39,044 bases of DNA from Bradyrhizobium sp. (GCF_028868675.1 NZ_JAGWUA010000021.1:1-39044), one strand, 5' to 3'; positions 1 to 7,560 are shown, numbered from the stretch's first letter. Numbers and translations: made by a program. Notes: a model not told the origin generated them from the sequence alone.

Positions 1-111
1 CTCCGGCGTTGCGTTTCCGGCCCCAATTCCTCAGCTAAAATTTGATCGGTGGACTGAACGTTTGATCGAAACTTGTCTGCGATAAGCGGTGGATAGCCGC
101 GAGGAACAGCC

Positions 112-330
112 ATGGTTGAAAAACGCGTAACGCCGCTCCGCAACGTCATCGACCTGACGAGCTATCGTCAGGTGCTGGCGTGCGGCAAGGCGGCAGCCAT
201 GTCGGCGCGGCTCTGCCGGCACTGCGCCGCGCCGCTGCTGGACGGCGAGAACGAGGACGAATGCTCGAGCTCGTTCAACTTGTCCGCCCCGCGCTCGCGC
301 GAGACGCTGCGTCGGTTCCGCGCCGACTGA
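112..330 (+). CDS. small conserved-looking hypothetical protein with a CxxC motif
   Basis: This 72-residue protein has no function I can assign. The ATG is preceded by a good Shine-Dalgarno stretch (GAGGAA, about 5 bases upstream), which favours a real gene. Residues 35-38 form a CRHC motif, followed by an acidic stretch and another Cys (DECSS), so a single small metal-binding knuckle is possible, but there is no complete four-Cys zinc ribbon. There is no signal peptide or membrane segment. It converges with the methyltransferase gene on the other strand and is separated from it by a perfect 11-bp inverted repeat that may end both transcripts. Overlapping ORFs in other frames look like shadows. 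Confidence 0.55.
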   Translation: MVEKRVTPLRNVIDLTSYRQVLACGKAAAMSARLCRHCAAPLLDGENEDECSSSFNLSAPRSRETLRRFRAD

Positions 331-344
331 CGAACGAAGTGGCC

Positions 345-384
345 AGGCAATCCAGCTCTTGCGGCGGCTTTTTCTGGATTGCCT
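345..384. terminator. inverted repeat between convergent genes, possible bidirectional terminator
   Basis: AGGCAATCCAG (345-355) and CTGGATTGCCT (374-384) are perfect 11-bp inverted repeats with an 18-base loop ending in TTTTT. The position between two convergent genes fits a shared terminator. There is no long T-run outside the stem, so termination is an inference. Confidence 0.45.
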
Positions 385-415
385 CGCTTCCTGCCTCCCG
401 AAGATCGATCGCTCG

Positions 416-1186
416 CTAACGGGTCGCGATCTGCGCCAGCGACATCAGGGCCTCGCTCACCATGCCCTCGTGGCTGAAGCGGGCGAGACGCTGCTCGACG
501 TCCTCCAGCATCGCCTCGACCTTGTCGCCCAGCGCCCGCGGCGAGGACGACGAGAAGGTGAGGATGCGCCGCGCCAGATCGCCCACGCTGACGTCATGGC
601 GGGTCTCGACCATGATCGGATCCGCCAGGCGAAAGGCGCTGCCTTGAAAGAAGCCCGCGAGATCGCGATGGGTCCGCTCGCCGCCGGTTGAGTCCGTCCA
701 GAGGCCGGATGGCGACCAGGCGCGGCGTGCCGCGTTGTATTCGTCGATCCAGGGATTGCGATGGCCGGCCACCGGGAACGAGGTGCAGACGGCAACGACG
801 CCGTCGCGCCCGACCAGCCGGTCGAGCAGCGCGAGCGTCGCCTCGCGGTCCATCCAGTGCAGGGCCCGGCCAATCGTGACGATGTCGAACACGCCGATAT
901 CCGCAGGCAGCGCTTCGGCCTTGCCCTCGATCAGCGTGAACTCACGCCCGGCGCGGGCTGCCGCGTTGCGGGCGGCGGCGAGCATCTCGGGCTCGGGATC
1001 GACCCCGACGATGCGGCCGACATAGGGGGCGAGGCCGAGCGCCAAAAGCCCCGGCCCGGTGCCGAGGTCGATCAGCGCGGACCGGCCGGAGAGCGCAAGC
1101 CGCCGCGCGACGACGCGGAAGAATTCAGGCGGATAGGGCGGGCGCAATGCCTCGTAGAGTGCCGCCGTGGTCGCGAACCGGCCCAT
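416..1186 (-). CDS. class I SAM-dependent methyltransferase
   Basis: A 256-residue Rossmann-fold methyltransferase. SAM-binding motif I is LIDLGTGPG at residues 38-46, followed by an acidic end of strand beta2 (GVDPEPEML, about 60-68). The N-terminal FATTAALYEALRPPYPPEFF resembles the small methyltransferases of the ubiE/tam-like group, but the substrate cannot be read from the sequence. It is the last gene of a minus-strand run pdxH, SDR, methyltransferase, 27 bases after the SDR stop, so probably co-transcribed. Cytosolic, with no membrane segments. Confidence 0.85.
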   Translation of the reverse strand: MGRFATTAALYEALRPPYPPEFFRVVARRLALSGRSALIDLGTGPGLLALGLAPYVGRIVGVDPEPEMLAAARNAAARAGREFTLIEGKAEALPADIGVFDIVTIGRALHWMDREATLALLDRLVGRDGVVAVCTSFPVAGHRNPWIDEYNAARRAWSPSGLWTDSTGGERTHRDLAGFFQGSAFRLADPIMVETRHDVSVGDLARRILTFSSSSPRALGDKVEAMLEDVEQRLARFSHEGMVSEALMSLAQIATR

Positions 1187-1213
1187 CGTTCCGTCCGTGG
1201 TCCTTGCCGCGTC

Positions 1214-1966
1214 TCACACGTGCTGGCCGCCGTTGATGTGGATCTCGGCGCCGTTGACGTAGGACGAGGTGTCCGTGCACAGCACATAGACGATCTTGGC
1301 GACTTCGTCCGGCGTGCCGAGGCGGTGCATCGGGATCTGCTGCTCGACGATCTTCTCGGTGCCGGGCGACAGGATCGAGGTGTCGATCTCACCCGGCGCG
1401 ATCGCGTTGACGCGCACGCCGACGCGGCCGAAGTCGGACGCCATCTCGCGCGTCAGCGCGGCGAGCGCGGCTTTCGAGGTCGCGTAGGCCGCGCCCGCAA
1501 AGGGGTGCACGCGCGAGCCCGCGATCGAGGTGACGTTCACGACCGATCCCTTCGCCGCCTTCAATTCCTCCATCAGCCCGCGTGCCATCATGATCGGTGC
1601 GAAGAAGTTGACGTGAAAAACATGCAGCCAGGTATCGAGATCGGTGTCGACGCTGCCGAGCCTTGCGCCGCCGGGGCCCTTCGGCGAGATCGCGGCGTTG
1701 TTGACCAGCGCATGCAGCGTGCCGCCCTCGAGCCGCCGGCGGATTTCCGAGATCGCCCGCGCGGTGTCCTCGGGGTTCGCCAGGTCGACCTGGATGTGGT
1801 CCTCGGGGCCGGCGTCCCATGGGCAGTCCTCCGGGAACGGATGCCGTGAGCAGGTGATCACCCGCCAGCCGGCGGAGGAGAAGCGGATCACCGTGGCATG
1901 GCCGATGCCGCGGCTCGCTCCCGTCAGGAGCAGCGTGCGGCGCGGCGCATTGGTCGAGGAAGGCAT
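1214..1966 (-). CDS. SDR family NAD(P)-dependent oxidoreductase
   Basis: A 250-residue classical short-chain dehydrogenase/reductase. The cofactor motif TGASRGIG is at residues 15-22, NNAA at 89-92, and the catalytic triad is Ser147, Tyr161 and Lys165 (YATSK). The C-terminal INGGQHV is the usual SDR substrate-loop end. An Arg after the cofactor glycines and SRHP at the end of beta2 suggest NADP(H) preference, but this is inference. The substrate is unknown. It starts 22 bases after the pdxH stop and runs into the methyltransferase gene, so the three probably form one transcript. Confidence 0.88.
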   Translation of the reverse strand: MPSSTNAPRRTLLLTGASRGIGHATVIRFSSAGWRVITCSRHPFPEDCPWDAGPEDHIQVDLANPEDTARAISEIRRRLEGGTLHALVNNAAISPKGPGGARLGSVDTDLDTWLHVFHVNFFAPIMMARGLMEELKAAKGSVVNVTSIAGSRVHPFAGAAYATSKAALAALTREMASDFGRVGVRVNAIAPGEIDTSILSPGTEKIVEQQIPMHRLGTPDEVAKIVYVLCTDTSSYVNGAEIHINGGQHV

Positions 1967-1988
1967 GGAGGACTTTCAGCTCGGAGCG

Positions 1989-2630
1989 TTATGGATACAT
2001 CCGCGTCTTGCTCCAGGGCTGGCCGGCCCCGTCGCGGCGGAATTCGATACGGTCGTGCAGGCGGAAGGGCCGGTCGTGCCAGAACTCGATGCGCAACGGG
2101 GCGATGCGCCAGCCGCTCCAGCCGGGCGGCCGCGGCACCTCGCCGATGACGTGTCTGGCGGCGACCTTGGCGATCGCCTGCTCGAAGGCGAAGCGGCTCT
2201 CCAGGGGCTGCGACTGCTTGCTGGCCCAGGCGCCGATCTGGGCCTGCTTGGGGCGGGTGGCGAAATAGGCATCGGCCTCTTCGTCGCTCACCGGCGTCAC
2301 GTTGCCGCGGATGCGGACCTGCCGGCGCAGCGACTTCCAGTGAAAAAGTAACGCCGCCTTGGGATTTGCGGCGAGCTCGCGGCCCTTCTGGCTCGCGACG
2401 TGGCTGTAGAAGACGAAACCGTCGGAATCGAAGCCTTTCATCAGCACCATGCGGACGTCCGGCAGCCCGTCGGGATCGACGGTGGCGAGCGCCATGGCGT
2501 TGGGATCGTTGGGCTCGCTCTTGATCGCCTCGTTGAGCCACGCCTCGAACAGCACCAGCGGTTCCTCGGCGGCGGTGAAATCACCGGATATTAAGGGTGT
2601 CTGGTGTTTCATCGAGGTCGTGTCGGTCAT
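1989..2630 (-). CDS. pdxH: pyridoxamine 5'-phosphate oxidase
   Basis: PdxH oxidises pyridoxamine or pyridoxine 5'-phosphate to pyridoxal 5'-phosphate with FMN and O2, the last step of PLP synthesis and salvage. The protein of 213 residues (start MTDTTSMKH) matches the family length. Family features are the FMN-binding segment [17 protein letters not shown] (about 60-76), [19 protein letters not shown] (about 89-107) and the C-terminal RIEFRRDG...RMYP. An in-frame ATG 23 codons upstream (2699) is disfavoured because it adds a Thr/Arg-rich tail and would begin inside the palindrome at 2684-2697. First gene of a minus-strand run, divergent from the lipoprotein gene. Confidence 0.93.
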   Translation of the reverse strand: MTDTTSMKHQTPLISGDFTAAEEPLVLFEAWLNEAIKSEPNDPNAMALATVDPDGLPDVRMVLMKGFDSDGFVFYSHVASQKGRELAANPKAALLFHWKSLRRQVRIRGNVTPVSDEEADAYFATRPKQAQIGAWASKQSQPLESRFAFEQAIAKVAARHVIGEVPRPPGWSGWRIAPLRIEFWHDRPFRLHDRIEFRRDGAGQPWSKTRMYP

Positions 2631-2683
2631 GTCCGGAGTCCGAGTTGCGTACCGCGGCCCAAGGCGCGTTGTCGTCCGCTCTT

Positions 2684-2697
2684 GCCCTATATAGGGC
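2684..2697. promoter_or_regulatory. perfect 14-bp palindrome in the pdxH/lipoprotein divergent promoter region
   Basis: GCCCTATATAGGGC is a perfect palindrome about 55 bases upstream of the pdxH start and about 45 bases upstream of the lipoprotein start. Its TATATA core could serve as a -10 element in either direction, or the whole could be an operator for a dimeric regulator. No known consensus is claimed. Confidence 0.35.
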
Positions 2698-2743
2698 ATG
2701 GGGAAGCGTTGGCCTATCGGCGATCCGGCCCTCGGGCCTCGTC

Positions 2744-3151
2744 ATGACAATGATTCTAATCGGGCTGGGTACCGGCGGCTGCAGCGTTTCCCGCAACGAC
2801 ACCGGTGCGCTGGCCAAGATGGACGACAGCGATGTCACCGGCTCGGTCGCCGACCAGGCCCGTGAGGCGCCGCCGACCGAGACCGACCTCGCCTTCGCCC
2901 GCAACGCCGCCTCCGACGTGCTCAGCAAGGGCGACAGGGATTCCAGCCAGCATTGGGAGAACCCCGAGACCGGGGCCCGCGGCTCGGTGACCCCGATCGC
3001 CCAGGCCTATGCCGCCGAGGATGGCCGCAAGTGCCGGGATTTCCTCGCGAGCTATGTCAACGGCCGGACCGAAAGCTGGCTGCAGGGCGCGGGCTGCCAA
3101 ACCAGCCATGGCCGATGGGAGATTCATACGCTAAAGCCATGGCGGAGCTGA
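2744..3151 (+). CDS. small surface lipoprotein, RT0821/Lpp0805-like
   Basis: A protein of 135 residues from the ATG at 2744. It begins MTMILIGLGTGGC, a short hydrophobic segment followed by Cys13 in a loose lipobox (TGGC), so it is probably an exported lipoprotein. The hydrophobic part is short, and a start further upstream in the same open frame (which extends to 2597) cannot be excluded. The C-terminal half (ENPETGARGSVTPI, then KCRDFLASYVNG and an AxGCQ...GRWEI segment) resembles the 17-kDa surface-antigen C-terminal domain seen in the rickettsial/rhizobial RT0821/Lpp0805 family. Function unknown. A palindromic repeat abuts the stop codon and an intrinsic terminator follows. Confidence 0.7.
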   Translation: MTMILIGLGTGGCSVSRNDTGALAKMDDSDVTGSVADQAREAPPTETDLAFARNAASDVLSKGDRDSSQHWENPETGARGSVTPIAQAYAAEDGRKCRDFLASYVNGRTESWLQGAGCQTSHGRWEIHTLKPWRS

Positions 3152-3200
3152 AGCATGATCCGGAAAGGTGGGAACCGGCTTTCCGACAACGTCATGCTCC
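3151..3200. repeat. rhizobial-type intergenic palindromic repeat
   Basis: The stretch starts aagcatgatccggaaagg and ends with ttccgacaacgtcatgct, giving an imperfect inverted repeat (AGCATGA...CGGAAAG against CTTTCCG...TCATGCT). From memory, near-identical elements are scattered between genes in Bradyrhizobium and other rhizobia. It begins at the last base of the lipoprotein stop codon. Confidence 0.7.
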
Positions 3201-3244
3201 GGCCATAAGGTGGCCGCTCGCCGGTTTAGTTGCAATAATGCCAC

Positions 3245-3287
3245 GGGCACCCCAGATGATCCAAAGGTGGGGTGGGGAGCCCTTTTT
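3245..3287 (+). terminator. intrinsic terminator upstream of dnaJ-type gene
   Basis: GGGC-ACCCCA (3245-3254) can pair with TGGGGT (3268-3273) and GCCC (3279-3282), followed directly by TTTTT (3283-3287). It ends transcription coming from the lipoprotein gene, about 30 bases before the DnaJ-family start, so it could also act as a leader attenuator for that gene. Confidence 0.6.
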
Positions 3288-3318
3288 GACATCGATTTTC
3301 GTGAAGGAGACGTGACGG

Positions 3319-4266
3319 ATGCGCGACCCCTATGAGGTCTTGGGGGTGCAGCGGAGCGCCAGCGCTGCCGCGATCAAGAGCGCCTATCGCAAGCTCGCCA
3401 AGAAACATCATCCCGACAGCAATAAGAACGATCCGAAGGCGGCCGAGCGCTTCGCCGAGATCAACACGGCCAACGAGATCCTCGGCGACGAGGACAAGCG
3501 CAAACAGTTCGACCGAGGCGAGATCGACGCCGAGGGTAAGCCGCGCTTCCAGGGCTTTCCGGGTGGCGCCGGGCGAGGGCGCACCGGGCCGGGCGGGTTC
3601 GAATACTCCTTTCGCTCCGGCGGCGGCGGTCCCGGGGCGGGCGCGTTCGAGGACATCCTCAACAGCATGTTTGGTGGTGGTAGCCCACGCGGCGGGCGCC
3701 CGGGCGGCGGCCACTTTGAATTCGACACCGCCGGGGTCGGGCTCGATCTCGACCTTTCGGTCGCCATGACCGTCTCGCTGGAGGAGGCGGTCAAGGGCGG
3801 CGACAAGCGCGTCCGCCTGCCCACCGGCAAGGAACTCAACGTCAGGATTCCGGCGGGCGTCGCCAATGGCCAGCAGATCCGGCTGAAGGGGCAGGGCGAG
3901 ACCGCGCCCGGCCATCCGCCGGGTGACCTCCTGATCACGATCACGATCGCCCCGCATGCCTTCTTCAAGGTCGACGGCGCGGATCTGCGGGTCGACCTGC
4001 CGATCACGCTCTACGAGGCGGTGCTCGGCGGCAAAGTGCGCGTGCCGACGCTCGGCAATGCGGTCGAGTTGTCGATCCCGAAGAACACCTCCAGCGGCCG
4101 GACGTTTCGTCTGAAGGGCAAGGGCCTGCCCAAAACGGGCGGAACCGGCGACCTGTTCGTCACCACCCGCATCATGCTACCGGATGGGAACGACGCCGAG
4201 CTCGAGACATTGATGCAGAAGTGGCGGGATCAGCACCCGTACAATCCACGCAGCGGCATCGGTTAG
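3319..4266 (+). CDS. DnaJ-family co-chaperone without zinc fingers (CbpA-like)
   Basis: A 315-residue type II J-protein that would stimulate the DnaK ATPase and deliver substrates. The J domain occupies residues 1-66 with HPD at 31-33. A long Gly/Phe-rich linker follows (about 75-130, with many GGG and PGGG runs). Two C-terminal substrate-binding domains run from about 140 to the end (LEEAVKGGDKRVRLPTGKEL and LYEAVLGGKVRVPTLGNAV). The CxxCxGxG repeats of true DnaJ are absent, so this is CbpA-like and not the canonical dnaJ. The start has a strong AAGGAG 9 bases upstream. It stands alone between an upstream terminator and a hairpin at its stop codon. Confidence 0.9.
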   Translation: MRDPYEVLGVQRSASAAAIKSAYRKLAKKHHPDSNKNDPKAAERFAEINTANEILGDEDKRKQFDRGEIDAEGKPRFQGFPGGAGRGRTGPGGFEYSFRSGGGGPGAGAFEDILNSMFGGGSPRGGRPGGGHFEFDTAGVGLDLDLSVAMTVSLEEAVKGGDKRVRLPTGKELNVRIPAGVANGQQIRLKGQGETAPGHPPGDLLITITIAPHAFFKVDGADLRVDLPITLYEAVLGGKVRVPTLGNAVELSIPKNTSSGRTFRLKGKGLPKTGGTGDLFVTTRIMLPDGNDAELETLMQKWRDQHPYNPRSGIG

Positions 4267-4289
4267 CGCGATAGCGACAGCTATCGCGC
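4266..4289 (+). terminator. perfect hairpin overlapping the DnaJ-family stop codon
   Basis: GCGCGATAG (4266-4274) and CTATCGCGC (4281-4289) are a perfect 9-bp inverted repeat with a 6-base loop, beginning at the last base of the TAG stop. There is no T-run, so it may be a transcript-end or processing structure rather than a classical terminator. Confidence 0.45.
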
Positions 4290-4327
4290 CACGTCGGCGG
4301 CCCGGGGCACGAGGCATCGGGCAGCCG

Positions 4328-4388
4328 AAAAAAAGTGCGGCCTCGAGAGGGGGACCAGCGCGGTACCAAAAACCCCAATCGAGGCCGC
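4328..4388 (-). terminator. strong minus-strand terminator hairpin with T-run
   Basis: GCGGCCTCGA (4337-4346) pairs perfectly with TCGAGGCCGC (4379-4388). Inside it GGGG and CCCC can extend the stem and an ACC/GGT pair closes the loop. Read on the minus strand the stem is followed by AC and then seven Ts (4328-4334). It lies about 130 bases past the anti-sigma stop, so it either ends the sigma/anti-sigma transcript or ends a separate small RNA. Confidence 0.6.
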
Positions 4389-4436
4389 CTGCGTCGATCG
4401 GCGGATCGAACGCTGCTCATTTTCGCGTGATCATCC
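4328..4436 (-). ncRNA. candidate small RNA ending in the 4328-4388 terminator
   Basis: The gap between the DnaJ-family gene and the anti-sigma gene carries, on the minus strand, a possible -35 (TTGGAA, 4468-4473) and -10 (CATTAT, 4443-4448) with a 19-base spacer. A long GC-rich hairpin with seven Ts lies about 100 bases downstream. That gives a structured transcript of roughly 109 bases. The spacer is longer than ideal, and the hairpin may simply end the upstream operon. No family is recognised. Confidence 0.3.
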
Positions 4437-4515
4437 GGTACGATAATGAGACGCGTCGATGACCTGATTCCAAATTTTCGATGACCGAATCAGGGCGGCC
4501 GCGCTTCGGCGTTGT

Positions 4516-5286
4516 TTAGCTGCCGTTTTTCTCCGCCTGGTCGTAGACGGCCTGCGCGACCTTCCTCAGGCGATCGCGGTCGCTGCCGCCGCTCACGACG
4601 TAGCCGACCCCACGGTCGGCCCAGAACAGCGCGCCGTCCTTGTCCTGCGTGGCGTAGCGCATCTGCGTCGCATCGCTCGTGGTCCTGGCGGTGTAGATCG
4701 TGAAGCGCTCGCCCGAAGCGGTCTCGTACATCAGGAACGAGGCCGGCCCGTTCGGTCCCGGCAATAGCCGTCCGCCGACCAGCTTCAGGCCGCTGGCCTC
4801 GAGATCCGGCGCGCGCACGGCCCAGCCGCAACGCTTGGTGAGCCAGGCCTGCAAATGCGCGCGCTCGTCGCCGGACACCTCGACGGGGTGACGCACCTCG
4901 ACGACGTAGAGGCGATGGGCGTCGAGCGCGTCCAGCGTGAAGCTCTGGAAGGCCGACGGTGCGCTGGCGGCGCCATGCGCGACCCAGCCGGCCCCGCCGC
5001 CGGCGACGAAGGCGATCACGGCGGCAGCCGCCGCGCCCCAGATCCATTGCCTGGGGCGGCGCACCAGCCGCTCGATCTCGAGCCGCCGCGGCACCGGTTC
5101 CTGCGCGATCATGTCGTAGCGGGCGTGCAGCATCTCGGCCATTGCACGCCAGGATTGCACCCGCTCCGCATCGTCCGGATGGGCGGCAAGCCAGGCCTCG
5201 ACGTCGGCGCGGCGCTCGCCCGGCAACTCGCCGTCGACATAGGCGTGCAATTCGTCCTCGGTCACGGAAATCATGCGCTCGGTCAT
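4516..5286 (-). CDS. membrane anti-sigma factor for the adjacent ECF sigma factor
   Basis: A 256-residue protein with an N-terminal cytoplasmic anti-sigma domain (residues 1-50, DELHAYVDGELPGERRADVE), one transmembrane helix (about 81-103, an Ala/Gly-rich stretch after RRPRQ) and a periplasmic C-terminal domain of about 150 residues. The DGEL...R pattern is typical of anti-sigma factors paired with ECF sigma factors (known for the family). No HxxxCxxC zinc motif is present. It probably holds the sigma factor inactive at the inner membrane until an envelope signal arrives. It follows the sigma gene on the same strand after 123 bases. The signal is unknown. Confidence 0.85.
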   Translation of the reverse strand: MTERMISVTEDELHAYVDGELPGERRADVEAWLAAHPDDAERVQSWRAMAEMLHARYDMIAQEPVPRRLEIERLVRRPRQWIWGAAAAAVIAFVAGGGAGWVAHGAASAPSAFQSFTLDALDAHRLYVVEVRHPVEVSGDERAHLQAWLTKRCGWAVRAPDLEASGLKLVGGRLLPGPNGPASFLMYETASGERFTIYTARTTSDATQMRYATQDKDGALFWADRGVGYVVSGGSDRDRLRKVAQAVYDQAEKNGS

Positions 5287-5409
5287 ATCGGTCGTCTCTG
5301 GCTGTTCGCCTCAAAACATCGTTCGCGGTTCAAATCGGCTCGTCCTCCCGGCGTCCACGGTGCTCGTGTATCTCTCGCATGAAGGCGGTCTCTTGCATGA
5401 AACCCGCCA

Positions 5410-5898
5410 TCATTTCACCCGTCGCAGCGCCGGACGGCTGCCCTCCAGCGCTGCCTTGATGTGGGCGCGCGCCCGCGCCAACCGCGACATCACGGTGCCG
5501 ATCGGCACGCCCTGGATGTCGGCGACCTCGCGATAGCTCAGGCCCTCGAGCATCACGAGCAGCAGCACCGAGCGCTGCTCCTCGACGAGTGTCGAAAGCG
5601 CGCGCTCGATGTCGCGTCCTTCCGCCTCCGTCCCGCTGGCGTCGGGATTGTTCTCGGTGAGTTGCATGAATTGCGGCCGCCGCGCCAGCGACCGGCGGCG
5701 GTTCTTGTTGAGGTTGGTCAGGATGGTGTAGAGCCAGCTCCTGACGTCACCGCCGAGAAACAGCCGTTCCGAACGCAGGGCACGCACCAGCGTGTCCTGC
5801 ACCAGGTCGTCGGCCACGTCGGCGTCGCGCGCCAACGCGCGCGCGTAGCGGCGCAACGCCGGGATCATCGCTTCCACACTCTGGCGAAACGCGCTCAT
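5410..5898 (-). CDS. ECF-type RNA polymerase sigma factor
   Basis: A 162-residue sigma-70 family factor with only regions 2 and 4. Region 2 is at about residues 15-75 (RYARALARDADVADDLVQDT and DVRSWLYTILTN). Region 4 is at about 105-150 (LSYREVADIQGVPIGTVMSR, a helix-turn-helix). It would direct RNA polymerase to a small stress or envelope regulon. The start has GAGGGGG just upstream. A GGAAT-N16-GGTT element 60-80 bases upstream could be an autoregulated promoter. The partner anti-sigma gene lies downstream. It is not flanked by PhyR/NepR, so it is not an obvious general-stress EcfG locus. Confidence 0.92.
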   Translation of the reverse strand: MSAFRQSVEAMIPALRRYARALARDADVADDLVQDTLVRALRSERLFLGGDVRSWLYTILTNLNKNRRRSLARRPQFMQLTENNPDASGTEAEGRDIERALSTLVEEQRSVLLLVMLEGLSYREVADIQGVPIGTVMSRLARARAHIKAALEGSRPALRRVK

Positions 5899-5956
5899 GC
5901 CCCCTCGATCTGCCGTCTCGTCTCCGATGGTCGGGCGCGAGCGCCTCGATCATCAT

Positions 5957-5981
5957 AACCCCCGAGCGGAACGCCTATTCC
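5957..5981 (-). promoter_or_regulatory. candidate ECF-type promoter of the sigma/anti-sigma pair
   Basis: On the minus strand GGAAT (5977-5981), 16 bases, then GGTT (5957-5960). This is close to the GGAAC-N16/17-CGTT pattern known for alphaproteobacterial ECF promoters, with one mismatch in each half. It is correctly placed for autoregulation of the ECF gene. Confidence 0.35.
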
Positions 5982-6081
5982 GGCTGGCCGAAACAGCGTT
6001 GACGCCGCGGATTAGGACTGTACCGCAAGGGAGGGCTGGTGTACCTCCTGATTTCAATCCAGCACGATCGGGAACGATGAG

Positions 6082-6900
6082 ATGGCGCAGAATTCGGGTC
6101 TGATGCGGGGCAAGCGCGGGGTGATCCTCGGCGTCGCCAACAACCGTTCGATCGCCTGGGGCATCGCCAGGGCGTGCCATTCGGCCGGGGCCGAGATCGC
6201 GCTCACTTACCAGGGCGATGCGCTGAAGAAGCGCGTCGAGCCGCTCGCCGCCGAAATCGGCGGGCTCGTGCTCGGCCATTGCGACGTCACCGATCCCGCC
6301 ACCATCGATACCGTGTTCGATGTCGCGCGCGAGAAGTGGGGCAAGATCGACTTCGTGGTGCACGCGATCGCGTTCGCCGACAAGGATCAGCTCGACGGCC
6401 GCTACATCGAGACCACGCAGGACAACTTCACGAAGTCGATGCTGATCTCCTGCTACTCGCTGACCGCGATCGCCCAGCGCGCCGAGAAGCTGATGGTCGA
6501 TGGCGGTTCGATCGTCACGCTGACCTATTACGGCGCCGAGAAGTGGATGCCGCACTACAACGTGATGGGCGTGGCGAAGGCCGCGCTCGAGGCCAGCGTC
6601 CGCTATCTCGCCGCCGATCTCGGCGAGAAGAACATTCGCGTCAACGCGATCTCGGCTGGTCCCATCAAGACGCTCGCGGCCTCAGGCATCGGCGATTTCC
6701 GCTATATCCTGAAGTGGAACGAGCTCAACGCGCCGTTGCGGCGGAACGTGACGATCGAGGAGGTCGGCGACAGTGCGCTGTATTTCCTCTCCGACATGTC
6801 GCGCGGCGTCACCGGCGAAGTCCATCACGTCGATTCCGGTTACAACGTGCTGGGCATGAAGCGACCGGACGCGCCGGACATGTCGCTGGCGAAGGACTGA
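6082..6900 (+). CDS. fabI: enoyl-[acyl-carrier-protein] reductase
   Basis: FabI reduces trans-2-enoyl-ACP with NADH, the last step of each fatty-acid elongation cycle in the cytosol. The 272-residue protein has the FabI nucleotide motif GVANNRSIAWGIA (residues 17-29), the CDVTD acidic motif at 67-71, and the catalytic arrangement Tyr149, Tyr159 and Lys166 (YNVMGVAK), equivalent to Y146, Y156 and K163 of the E. coli enzyme. Many rhizobia carry more than one FabI paralogue, so this may not be the only copy. It is followed after 12 bases by the histidine-phosphatase gene, probably in one transcript. Confidence 0.93.
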   Translation: MAQNSGLMRGKRGVILGVANNRSIAWGIARACHSAGAEIALTYQGDALKKRVEPLAAEIGGLVLGHCDVTDPATIDTVFDVAREKWGKIDFVVHAIAFADKDQLDGRYIETTQDNFTKSMLISCYSLTAIAQRAEKLMVDGGSIVTLTYYGAEKWMPHYNVMGVAKAALEASVRYLAADLGEKNIRVNAISAGPIKTLAASGIGDFRYILKWNELNAPLRRNVTIEEVGDSALYFLSDMSRGVTGEVHHVDSGYNVLGMKRPDAPDMSLAKD

Positions 6901-6912
6901 CCACCGCCCGCG

Positions 6913-7512
6913 ATGCCTGCGCCAACGATCTACTATCTTCGCCACGGCGAAACCGACTGGAATGCGCTCGGACGGCTGCAGGGCGTGCAGGACATCCCGT
7001 TGAACGCACGCGGCCGCGGCCAGGCGGTCCAGGCCGCGGGTATTCTCGCCGAGCTGTTCGCGCGTGACGGCCGCGACAGGACTTCGCTGCCTTATGTCTC
7101 CAGTCCGCTCGGGCGGGCGCGCGCGACCATGGAGCTGGTGCGCGAAAGGCTCGATCTGCCGCCGGCGGATTACGGCCTCGACGACCGCCTGCGCGAGATC
7201 GGCTACGGCGTCTGGGAGGGCTCGACCTTGCCGGAAAGCGAGGCCTCGCATCCGAACGTCTATGCACGGCGGCTGCTCGACAAATGGACCGTGGCGCCGC
7301 CCGGCGGGGAGACCTATGCCGCCGTGCAACTACGCATGCTCGACTGGTATGAATCGCTGTTGACCGACACGGTCGCCGTCGCCCATGGCGGCACCGCGCG
7401 CGCCCTGATGGTCGCGCTCGGCCTGGAAACGCCGGCGAGCGCCGCCGACCTCCTGATCGAGCAGGGCGCCGTCTACGTGTTTCGCGATGGCGGGCTGACG
7501 AAGTATGGTTAA
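6913..7512 (+). CDS. histidine phosphatase family protein (phosphoglycerate mutase-like)
   Basis: A 199-residue branch-1 histidine phosphatase. The phosphorylated histidine lies in LRHGETDWN (RHG at residues 10-12), the SSPLGRARATME motif is at about 63-74, and the second catalytic histidine is His158 in VAHGGTARALM. It hydrolyses or transfers a phosphate; the substrate is not readable from sequence. Family members are often annotated as phosphoglycerate mutases, but length and context do not prove that. Twelve bases after fabI, so likely co-transcribed; a perfect palindromic repeat follows it. Confidence 0.88.
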   Translation: MPAPTIYYLRHGETDWNALGRLQGVQDIPLNARGRGQAVQAAGILAELFARDGRDRTSLPYVSSPLGRARATMELVRERLDLPPADYGLDDRLREIGYGVWEGSTLPESEASHPNVYARRLLDKWTVAPPGGETYAAVQLRMLDWYESLLTDTVAVAHGGTARALMVALGLETPASAADLLIEQGAVYVFRDGGLTKYG

Positions 7513-7523
7513 CGCCGGTTACC

Positions 7524-7560
7524 CGTAGCCCGGATTGCGCTGCGCTCCATCCGGGCTACG
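7524..7560. repeat. palindromic intergenic repeat (CGTAGCCCGGAT family)
   Basis: CGTAGCCCGGAT (7524-7535) and ATCCGGGCTACG (7549-7560) form a perfect 12-bp inverted repeat around a 13-base loop. A second, longer member of the same family is at 29684-29757. From memory the family is common between genes in Bradyrhizobium. Here it may also end the fabI/phosphatase transcript. Confidence 0.75.

Noticed and set aside
41..67. Direct repeat TTTGATCG twice, about 19 bases apart, before the first small gene
   Set aside because: Could be an operator, but the words are short and no known regulator pattern (FixK, FNR) is completed.
761..1849. Plus-strand ORF of 362 codons opposite the methyltransferase and SDR genes
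   Set aside because: Arg/Gly/Asp-rich antisense shadow of two clearly recognisable genes in high-GC DNA.
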